64,000 bases of DNA from Silene latifolia. Its lineage: Eukaryota > Streptophyta > Magnoliopsida > Caryophyllales > Caryophyllaceae. The notes below the pieces were generated by a model. The model searched no databases. It was not told the origin of the DNA and saw only the letters and a list, made by a program, of their open reading frames with translations. Made by a program: the position numbers and the translations under genes. The DNA is taken from the NCBI RefSeq assembly GCF_048544455.1, contig NC_133538.1:1836658-1900657 (forward strand). The letters run 5' to 3'. Positions 55,961-64,000 of the stretch are shown here, one piece after another; position 1 is the stretch's first letter; every line of letters begins with the position of its first letter.

Positions 55961-56363
55961 TGACGGAAAAAAAACCGTCAGTACAGCCTCTTTTCCGTCA
56001 GGAACAGCCAGTCCTGACAGTTTTTCCATTATGATTGAAGCGTCACTAGAAATGGTCACAGAAAACAGATTTCTGACGGTATTTCCGTCACATGGTAGCC
56101 TTCTGACGGTTATTCCGTCAAAATATCAAATTTAGGCAAGTCAACAAAATGTTGACCAGTGTGACGGAAAAACCGTCAGAAATGAGACATTCCTGACGAA
56201 AATTCCGTCAGATAAGACAACAAATTTGTTGACTTCTGTGACAGTATTTCCGTCAGGAGATGCCCCATACTGACGGTTTTTCCGTCACTTTGGTCAACAA
56301 ACTGTTGACTTCTGTGACGGTTTTTCCGTCAGAAGTTACTCAATCCTGATGGTTTTTCCGTCA
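55961..56363. repeat. CACTA subterminal repeats of two interleaved kinds
   Basis: About ten copies of an inverted motif TGACGG-(about 5)-CCGTCA occur, at about 55961, 55986, 56015, 56074, 56104, 56162, 56194, 56239, 56271, 56315 and 56348, several with one change. Between them are three copies of a second palindrome of the form GTCAACAAA..TTTGTTGAC (about 56139, 56217 and 56294). Subterminal repeats of CACTA elements bind the element's own TNPA-type protein; here two motif kinds alternate. Confidence 0.85.
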
Positions 56364-56720
56364 GGACTTATCTGGGCAGTAGCTGGAAACAGCGGCTTGC
56401 TGCCCAGCCACAATGCGGATTTTGCATTGTTTTTACGCACCAAACCTGCAAAAACCAAATACAACCGTCGACCGCCAAGCGGGAATCCATTATCATGTCG
56501 ACCGCATGAGCGGGAATCAAGAGTAGACAACGAAAGCATCGATAGAAAACCGAACACGATTGGAAGACTGAAGTTATTACATAAAAGTTAAAGGTCAAAT
56601 TTTTACATATCTCATAAAATAATATCTTTTACATACCAACTAAACTACTAAAATCCATAACCATAAATGTCCTAAGGTAGCCTTAACTAAACTACCAACA
56701 TAAGAACATAGACGACGGTA
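56364..56720. other. Short GC-rich and spacer sequence within S1
   Basis: This interval lies between the subterminal repeats and the ORF. It has two near copies of 'cgaccgc-agcgggaatc' (about 56468-56487 and 56498-56518). Overlapping ORFs on both strands are short and share no domain. Confidence 0.45.
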
Positions 56721-58264
56721 CTAATAATTACCTAGAGGCTCAATAAAGTCACTACCAAAGCCATGCCCGCCATCCTCATTGTCTTCTCTACGGAAAGGGC
56801 GGGCGAAACCGGAGCACGAGGAAGGGGGTTGAGATGCGCGCATCTCAGCCATTGCTTGTTTCATTTCTGCCATTTGCTGAGCTTGGAGACGGACTGTTTC
56901 TTGAGTGGCGCGCATTTGTTCCTCAAGACTTTGTCGTTCGGCTCGTTCATTGTTTATTTGGGTGGCAAATTGAGTATACTGGGTAGGAGTGTAAGAGAAT
57001 GATCGACGAGTACCTTTATTAGACGAACGTTCATACCATTGTTCGGCCGCTACATCACCGTTCCCGAAAAATCTTCCACGATTGTCAAAACCATCGACCG
57101 CTTTGTAGAACGAACGGTACTCGTTTGTAGCCTCTCCGGGGGGCGTTGATCGACTCATCTCTTCTGGATAAACGGCCTAAAAGAAAAACAAATAAGGAAA
57201 AAATGATGTTATATTTATAAATGAGGAAAATATAATAAGTATTAACATTATGAATTAGAGAAATACAATAAATATTAACTTACGTCGGTCTTAGCAGCTC
57301 GAGGATTAACCCACTCGCCCTTCTTGTTTTTCTTGGTCTTTGTAAACAACTTGTATGGTGTGGCCGACTCACCCTGAAAGTAGCATAAAAACGTAAATTG
57401 ATTATATTCAGCAATCAATACTTGTAACCAATTTGTGAAAAATAATAAATTTGGAGGGAGTATAATACTTACCAATTCCTTGAAAGCATCGGAGCAACTC
57501 TTACGGCTAGAGTATGAGTGCCTAGTGCTTTCCCGTCCTTAGCACCCGACATTCTATTTGCCTTATTTATCTTAGAACTTTTGGCAAATTCAGGGTCTTT
57601 TTCTTCTCTTTCCTTCAGATTCACCCACCAAGAGAGCGGTACCCAATCGGGTTTGTTCTTTAGATACTTGAGTCCATTAATAAGCTTGGTAATCCGCCTC
57701 GTGACCTCCTTTTGCCAATCATGCTTAGGGTCATACTCTTTATCGACGGACTTCGCATGTTTCTATTTCAAAAACAAGTGTTTAATTAGTAATAGAAGAT
57801 GACTTTAATTAATAAAAATAAAATAAAAATATTAACGTAAAGTAAATAATAGGTAACTTTTAAATTACCCTAAACCAATTCCACATCTTCAAACGCTGTG
57901 CTTGGCTCGCCTCACTCCATTTGGTGAAGTACTCTTCATCTGAAATGTTATTTGTGAACAACCAACTGACATATTTTTTTATGCACTTGTCATTCCACCT
58001 GAAAATTAAAACAAACATATATTGAAAATTTAAATAAAATGATTTGAATGATATATATTTCATAAAGCTAAAAATAAATTTTAGAACACTTACTATTTAC
58101 CATCTTGTTTGTGTTGTGATAGAATTATCTGTATATTATCTTGTTCTGGATTAAATGTCTCAACACCCTCGTCATCATCATTATCAATCTCATCGTTCTC
58201 CTCGTTACGGCGACTTCCCCCACTACTGCTCTCTATCAACTTTCGAATGAAACCTGCCATATAC
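56721..58264 (-). pseudogene. S1 transposase-associated gene (Ptta/En/Spm type), multi-exon
   Basis: Minus-strand exon-like stretches include 58260-58090 (MAGFIRKLIESSSGGSRRN then an acidic region), 58063-57880 (RWNDKCIKKYVSWLF and YFTKWSEASQAQRLKMW), about 57770-57480 (KNKPDWVPLSWW and MSGAKDGKALGTHSSSRKSC), 57360-57290 (YKLFTKTKKNKKGEWVNPRA) and 57158-56721 (a Gln/Glu-rich coiled-coil tail). These match the order in plant transposase (Ptta/En/Spm) proteins, which bind element ends. The gaps between stretches look like introns. The K2 insertion lies just upstream of the first stretch, so the promoter and any earlier exon are separated. Confidence 0.72.
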
Positions 58265-59628
58265 TGTTGGACCTTTAGTCCTAACTAATTGTTTTGATAA
58301 TGACAGTAATGATTTGTATGTGGACTTAATATTATAAACATGTGCGTGTAATTGTGTTCTTAAGTCTTAATATAGAAAGGAACAATTACAATGATGCAAG
58401 CTTGAAATTTGGACCAAGAAGGTACAACTTCAAATACACTTGATCGATGTATTCAAGCAAGATCAAGATTAGAAATCAACCACGAGACTCAAGATGAGAG
58501 ACTTGTGAAGAGACGATTCGTTTACTGAAGATCTACTGAAGATTAGATAGTATAGGTCGTCATCCGGTAATGGTTTTACTTTGTTTGATTTAAAGGTTAT
58601 TGAAGTTATGACCTAATAGCCATAACTTCATTGCTAGACAAAAATGATGCGTTAATTTTTGGAAAATATATTTTTAATGGTTTATAAAAATAAGAGAGTA
58701 TTTATTTTAATTGGAATTAATTAATAAGAATTTAAGTTGAATAAACTATTGGTTTGTAACACGATATTTATATCGTCATGCAACCTAGGGCTTTAACTAA
58801 ATTCTATCTCGATTTGTTGTGGACTATGGAAGCAATAGTGGACCGAAGGAGGCCTAAAGGCCGGCCGAACCCTAGGGAGGCCGAAACCCTAGGTGGCCGA
58901 AACCCTAGGAGGCCAAACTCCTTCTTCCTTTGCTTCTTACTTGTTCATCAAGTAGTTTAGGGATTTATTATTCCAGAACATTCCTATGCCCTAATTCCAG
59001 AACATTCCTAAACCCTAATTCTCTACTACTATAAATACTCTCATTCATTTGTCATTTAAACGTGACACACACATCTACACTTTTAGAGAGAAAAATATTT
59101 TAAGAAAAATAATTTGAGCTTTAATTCTTATTTTCCAATTTGCTTATACAAAAATTGCGCATCAATTTTGTCAATCACTCGAAGAGAAATCGTTATAGGA
59201 TACTAAGTACACAAGATATTGTACTCACTCGCATAACGTGAGATTAGTATTTATCGTTGTACTTTTCTTATTAACGTAAGAGCAACCTAGAGTATTTAGC
59301 GATACTCAATCTGAGTTATAATCATATAGTTGATTATACGAGTGGATTGATAATTTTTGTAATCCGTAGAAAGGTACTAAAAATTATTAATCGAGAATAG
59401 TGGACGTAGGTTTCGACTTGTGAAACTGAACCACTTCAAAAATTCTGTGTGTCTCTCTTTATTTTTGTTATTTCGATTTTGCATTTATTATTAGTAATTT
59501 AATTAGTTGATTTAATCAATAAAATCAAATAATTATTTTATATCATATAGATCGAAAAAGCGGTCACCGTTTTTAATACTCAATTCACCCCCCCCCCCCC
59601 TCTTCGTATTCGATCAATAGACTCCTCA
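58265..59628 (+). repeat. K2 5' LTR
   Basis: The LTR starts TGTTGG and ends CTCCTCA. A TATA box (TATAAATA) is at 59030-59037. Upstream of it are three tandem 16-bp units GGCCGAAACCCTAGGN (58863-58910) and two tandem 24-bp units (58970-59017). A C14 run lies at about 59587-59600 near the LTR end. Confidence 0.85.
58863..59017 (+). promoter_or_regulatory. Tandem units upstream of the K2 TATA box
   Basis: The three 16-bp units each carry the palindrome CCTAGG. The two 24-bp units begin ATTCCAGAACATTCCTA and end 13 bases before the TATA box. Repeated short units just upstream of the TATA box often serve as enhancers in plant retrotransposon LTRs. Confidence 0.55.
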
Positions 59629-59630
59629 AT

Positions 59631-59643
59631 TGGTATCAGAGCC
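59631..59643 (+). other. K2 primer binding site (tRNA-Met)
   Basis: TGGTATCAGAGCC starts two bases after the LTR and is the standard copia primer site. Confidence 0.9.
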
Positions 59644-59729
59644 TCGTGCTCTTCATAAGCCTAACGGCTAGAGTCTGATCTTTTTTTGAGTCTATTTATC
59701 TTTTTTCCGCTGCATTTATTTTTTATCAA

Positions 59730-60742
59730 ATGGATTCCAAACACCTAAAGTGTCATATATTCAATGGGAAGAACTATGGTTTATGGAAAAATATGATGAC
59801 CCACTTCATTAAGGAAAATGACTGGGAGTGCTGGTTGATTATCAAGAATGGTACGAATAAGATCTTACTTGCAACCAGTAATGGCACTACCGTCGAAAAG
59901 AAAGAAGAAGACTATATTGAGGCGGATTATAAAAAGGCTGAGAAGAATTCAAAAGCAATAAGCTTATTGCAAAACGGTATGATTGCTACTGAATTCGATC
60001 GTTTCTCAACCAGTTCATCTGCAAATGAAATATGGGATGGTCTAGAATTAGCCTATGAGGGAACCACTGTTGTCAAAAAGCAACGTATGGCATTACTAAT
60101 GCGAAAATACGAGCTGTTTGCCATGGAGCAAAACGAGTCAGTTGATAGCATGTCCTCTCGCTTTTCTAGCATCATCAATGAGCTAAAGAATTTAGGAAGA
60201 ACTTTTGACTCCGGGGAAATTGCTAGAAAAATACTCAGAAGTATGTCTCGCAGATGGAGATATAAAGTATCTGTCATAGAATAATGTAAGGACCTAACTT
60301 CGTTATCCTATCAGAAGCTACTTGGAACCTTAATGGCTCACGAGATTACTCTGAATCAGGATGAGGAGGAAGCTGGCAGATGGCCTTACAAGTTGAGTCT
60401 AGTAAGATTGATGATTCTTCAGATATTAAAGATGAAACTGTACTGTTTGTTAAACGTCATAGGAAAAAGCCCTTCTTTCAAAATCAAAATAAGACAAATA
60501 ACAAATCAAAGCAAACTCCTAAGTAAACTTCTGAGTCAAAAGGGTCTTTCTCTAATCGTGGATGTTTCAAGTGTGGTGATAATGATCACATGATCAAAGA
60601 TTGCCCTACATGGAAAAAAATTAAAGACAAAAATCAACGTGACAAAACAAAGAAGGAATTCAAGCAAGTTATGATGGCATATTGCTGGGGAGACTTGGAC
60701 TCTGAAGATGGCGAATCCGAAGAAGAAGAAGAAACTGCCAAT
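59730..60742 (+). pseudogene. K2 copia gag
   Basis: The ATG at 59730 opens 184 codons of UBN2-type gag, with FNGKNYGLWKNMM near the start and KFDSM-like NESVDSMSSRFSSI. A stop at about 60282 and a frameshift near 60370 break it. The frame then continues with lysine-rich sequence, a further stop near 60524, the CCHC knuckle CFKCGDNDHMIKDC (about 60563-60605) and the tail YCWGDLDSEDGESEEEEE, typical of copia gag ends. F1 begins immediately after, at 60743. Confidence 0.83.
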
Positions 60743-62260
60743 TGATAAGTGCATATTTTATATACTTTTATCCCCTATATTAGCTCCATTTTATTTGTTG
60801 TTTAGCACTTATCATAGTGTCATGAGCTAATATTTGTTGTTCTAGTGTATTTGCTTGTCTTAACATGTTTTTGTAGGAATCTAAGCATTTAGAGGCTTTT
60901 CCTATCATTTTGTACATTAAGTCCACTAAGCTAAACAAAACCTAATATTGGACTAGCATGGAAGTGTTTGAATAGGTGTTTGCATGAAGATTTGTTGGAT
61001 TGAAGTGAGAATTGCAAATGTTGCCAACAATCAAAGTCAAAGCCCAATGTTCAAGTCCAAGTCAAGGTGGAAATCATAAGATTCCAACAAGCTTAGGATG
61101 CTCATTTGGATGTTCATAGAAGGATTTATGAAGCATTAACCGGGTGCATTAAGGATCATATATCGCAAACATTGGATTCCTCAAGCAATTAAGTGCGGAA
61201 TTAAGAGAAAATACCCGGAAAAACACGACCCCGATCGGGGCCGCATGCATCTAGGATATTTACGTTTCTTTCTCCTCTCCTATAAATAGGAGAGGTATTC
61301 TAAGGCTTTGGGCATCTCAATTTTACGTCTCACGTTTGTTCTTCATAGCCTTAAGCAATATAATCTCTCAATAGTTTTCTCATTAGTTTACAATTTAGTT
61401 AAGCTTGTAGTTCATCAAACATTTGGTTCTAAGTTATTTCAAGCATTTGGTTTAATTTATTCTTCCATACAAGTTCTCTATTATTAAGGTATTTCTATTT
61501 CTAGTTTACATTTTATATATCTATTTAGTTTATACTAGTTTATAATTTAGCACTCTAATTAGATTACTCTAGTTTATTTTATTTCACATGTTAAAACATT
61601 TAGTTCATATAAATCACTCGACCATGTTTATCATTTTTCTTTATATAGTTTACAATTTACACCTTAATATGAGTAGCTAAATCTCTTAGTCTAAGGGCTA
61701 GGAGAGCCATGCAAAATCAAATATATAACATGTTTAAATAGGTTAATAATAATATTGTTTAAATTGCTTCTATCACATGTTTGTGCCATAATGTTTAATC
61801 TTTGTTTAAGGCCTTATTCAATTGATTAAGTTTGTTCATTCGTTCTATAAGTCGAGAGGCATGGAATTGAATTAGACAAAGCATGTATAGTAGGACGACC
61901 TAGTCATGGACGAGAGTTTCTCTACGACCCGGTCTATGGTTGACACTAATATTGTAAGGTGGGTGTCTCTAAGCCTAAGCAATTGACAATGTTATTAGTA
62001 CCGAATTTATCATGATCGTATATTTACCCTTGCATGTGTGACCCGAACCCCTTAGACTCTCTTTTATCATATAATTTACATTACAATTTTTATTAATCAT
62101 CAAACAAAACAATCAAACCAAAATTGAAGTCGACCTTGATAAAAATCTACCCACAGCAATTCATAACGTAATTCCCGTTTCCTTGTGGTTCGACCCCTAT
62201 TACTACATTTATTTGTGTTTAGGGAATTTATCTTTGCATAGGTACGCGATAAACCTATCA
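60743..62260 (+). repeat. F1 5' LTR
   Basis: The LTR starts TGATAAGTGC and ends CCTATCA, 1,518 bp. It has one palindrome CCCCGATCGGGG at 61229-61240 and no second copy 21 bp away. The TATA box lies inside a perfect 22-bp inverted repeat (61274-61295). No ORF is supported. Confidence 0.87.
61274..61295 (+). promoter_or_regulatory. F1 TATA box within a perfect inverted repeat
   Basis: The arms CCTCTCCTAT and ATAGGAGAGG are separated by two bases, with TATAAATA in the centre (61281-61288). The unusual symmetry could be chance drift or a structural feature of the promoter. Confidence 0.75.
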
Positions 62261-62265
62261 AATTT

Positions 62266-62283
62266 TGACGCCGTTGCCGGGGA
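62266..62283 (+). other. F1 primer binding site (tRNA-Asp type)
   Basis: TGACGCCGTTGCCGGGGA differs at one base from the E1 site. Confidence 0.85.
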
Positions 62284-62409
62284 AACGGTTTTATTGCTTT
62301 TTGAATTGTCGATTTTATCTTGTTTTCCTTTGTCTTGAGGAACACTTGTTCCTTAAGACCGTGTTCCTCAAGACCGTTACTTATCACTTCTCTAGAAATT
62401 GTTGTCTTA

Positions 62410-62713
62410 TGCCCAGGTCCTCTCGTAGTGGAGAATTGCTTTCACCGGATTTCGATCCCGAGAAAACATTTAGGAGAAGACGACGTTTTTGGAGGGAAGT
62501 GAAAGAAGCCACTCCTCCCATACAAGTTGAAAGTGCTAGAAAGTCTTACTTAAACGATCTAGAAGCCTTTGAAGAGGAGGAGGTTTCAAGTTTATCATCC
62601 CCACCATCATCACCATCTACTACCAAAAAGATGGTGAAACTTTCCAATCACTCAAAGCCCACCGCGGCCATGCTTCCGGCCGGAATCACAACCAATCAAA
62701 TCACCGCGCCGGA
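62410..62713 (+). pseudogene. F1 gag, N-terminal part
   Basis: The ATG at 62410 begins MPRSSRSGELL, similar to the start of E1 and E2 gag (MRRSQGGEL), followed by a basic stretch and an acidic, serine-rich stretch. It is open up to G1, about 100 codons. The rest of gag is beyond G1. Homology is judged from the start and position only. Confidence 0.65.
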
Positions 62714-64000
62714 TGATGCGTGTCCTAAATATGATGTTTTACACCCTATTTCACACGCATTTCAGAGCTCAATTATGTAGTTTATGCTACTATTTTCCCT
62801 ATTTCCGTCTACTTTCGTGTTTTTGTATAATATTGCAGAAATGTGAAGAATCCAGCGGAAATCAAGCCGAATCCGTCCCTAATTACTTAGCATTGCATTT
62901 GACATAGAGTAAAGACTCGGGAAGCAAACTTGTTGCGCATTTCAAGGCCTGAAAGATGTATTTGCGAGAGTTTTAGAAGCGGAATACCAGCTACAGTGCT
63001 CTATAGACTGACCTACATGGTCTATAGACTGTCAGAATGCTTCTCGACAATGCAGGCTGCTTCAGATGGCTATATCTTGAGTTCTAGATTAAATAATCGA
63101 GTGATTTCAATTGGGGGTGAAATCTTATCTTTTTAGCTTTCCAACGCCGCGTAGAACGCATGATTTGACCAAGTAACGAAGACATGACGACTGTTTTAAG
63201 ATCGGTGCGCGCTGCAGGAATCGTCAGACTGCAATTCTGTACAGCGCATGTCGTCGATCGACTGGCCCCATTGGTCAATCGACCACTCCACGAGCTGATG
63301 CGCAATTTAAAAGACGAGAGACCGAAGCCTAATTGTAATTAGTTTTAGGAATAGGTTATGTTATTTTCCTATATAACGTAACTTTACCTGCTGCTTGACA
63401 CATCTATCATTCATTAGCTTAGTTTAATTCAGTTCCTATAATACATTAATGATTCGTAGTTAGAATTCTCAACAAAGTTCTCATCTTATTTTCGGATTCA
63501 TTTCTTATTCCTTTGCTTCGGTAACTTTATTCCTTAATTTCAGTTTACTTTCAATTCTTCCGTAGTTTAGTTCTTGCTAGTTTAGTTTTCCCAAAGCCAA
63601 TTTATCGTTTCATGTTGATTATTTGTTTAGTTAATTCAATTATGAGTTCATTTGCTTTAGTTGTTAATTTTACTTTTATTATTATCGCTAGTATGTCTAG
63701 CTAAATACCCTTTGCTAAGATGTAGGGGATCTATGGTGTAGATGGCATTAGAATAGGTGACCCCGAATTAGGGCATGGTCGATCAACTGGCTTAACTAGT
63801 CGATCGACTAAGCCGTGTGGTCGGTCGACTGAAGTAGTTGGTCGATCGACCAGACCGTGTTTGATTAGCGTTTGTTTGATTCGTTAAGTGCAATATTTAA
63901 CAATGAGACCGAGAGGAGACTTGTTAGATGCTTAGTTTTGACCAACCCGTAGATCGAGAGATAGGGAAGGGCATTAATTAATGAATTAAGACGACTAAAT
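62714..64000 (+). mobile_element. G1: 5' LTR of an E-type element, runs off the window
   Basis: The LTR start TGATGCGTGTCCTAAATATG matches the E1 and E2 LTR start with changes. The sequence follows their LTR throughout, including the TATA box (TATATAAC, about 63370). Only about 1.29 kb of an expected 1.5-kb LTR is in the window. It is a more diverged member of the E family or a sister of it. ORFs inside are not genes. Confidence 0.82.
62999..63850. promoter_or_regulatory. G1 LTR palindrome arrays with altered cores
   Basis: Before the TATA box are CTCTATAGAC (62999) and GTCTATAGAC (63020), 21 bp apart, and GTCGATCGAC (63253) with GTCAATCGAC (63274), 21 bp apart. After the TATA box is a run of four, at 63778, 63799, 63820 and 63841, each 21 bp from the next, with one or no changes. 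The core has gone from CGATCG to CTATAG in the first pair while remaining palindromic. Confidence 0.78.

Larger units (their letters stand above)
55937..58264 (-). mobile_element. S1: CACTA element, interrupted by K2
   Basis: CACTACAAAA at 55937 is the standard start of a CACTA terminal inverted repeat. A dense subterminal repeat region (55961-56363) and a minus-strand ORF of the plant transposase (Ptta/En/Spm) type follow. The element continues to 58264, where the K2 LTR begins; the other terminus lies beyond the window or is lost. No catalytic (TNPD-type) transposase is visible in this part. Confidence 0.8.
58265..60742 (+). mobile_element. K2: copia element, 5' part, interrupted by F1
   Basis: K2 has a 1,364-bp 5' LTR, a tRNA-Met primer site and a gag gene. 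It is cut at the end of gag by the F1 LTR. The rest of K2 is not in the window. It inserted into S1. Confidence 0.83.
60743..62713 (+). mobile_element. F1: Athila-type element, 5' part, interrupted by G1
   Basis: F1 has a complete 5' LTR (60743-62260), a primer site and the N-terminal part of gag, then is cut by the G1 LTR at 62714. It sits inside K2 gag. Confidence 0.82.

Overview
The window is repeat-dense plant nuclear DNA. I found no intact protein-coding gene and no tRNA, rRNA or CRISPR signal. Almost every readable protein belongs to a transposable element: Ty3/gypsy elements of the Athila lineage with tRNA-Asp-type primer sites, Ty1/copia elements with tRNA-Met-type primer sites, LINE-1 fragments, a spliced Mutator-like (MULE) transposase and a CACTA (En/Spm) element. 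These families and the AT-rich background indicate a flowering plant, most likely a eudicot. I cannot name the species from sequence alone. Element names used here are mine: M1 (MULE), E1 and E2 (gag-protease-only Athila relatives), A1 (Athila with full pol), D1 (Athila relative with pol), F1 and G1 (Athila-type 5' ends), K1 and K2 (copia), S1 (CACTA). Layout. 1-8558: a duplicated MULE 3' end, a copia leader and LTR remnant carrying a short LINE with a 15-bp target duplication, a 3' Athila LTR, a Tat-like LTR remnant, and two LINE-1 fragments facing each other. 8559-21047: M1 on the minus strand, split by E1 (11758-20227), which is bounded by the target duplication CTAAA. 21048-47058: A1, whose 5' LTR is split by K1 (21964-30714, minus strand, target duplication AGTTG) and whose gag is split by E2 (32314-40699). 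47226-48029: unidentified LTR-like sequence. 48030-53178: D1, truncated in RNase H. 53179-55936: mostly non-coding. 55937-64000: S1, interrupted by K2, interrupted by F1, interrupted by G1, which runs off the end. How the parts relate. E1 and E2 are two copies of one family. It keeps gag and protease, has no reverse transcriptase, RNase H or integrase, and carries instead a C-terminal module of about 170 codons that I do not recognise, followed by a 2.2-kb non-coding tail. D1 has a clearly related gag but retains reverse transcriptase, so a D1-like element is a plausible supplier of enzymes. K1 is likewise a copia element with gag but no detectable pol. The most striking signal is a module of two 10-bp palindromes (usually GTCGATCGAC) spaced exactly 21 bp start to start. 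It occurs 11 times in E1 and 11 times in E2: in the LTR upstream of the TATA box, late in the LTR, in the gag-protease linker and in the 3' non-coding tail. D1 and G1 carry different palindromes (CTCGATCGAG, GTCTATAGAC) at matching places and largely with the same 21-bp period; F1 has a single CCCCGATCGGGG. This looks like a diversifying two-turn DNA site or a small hairpin, and I do not recognise it as described.
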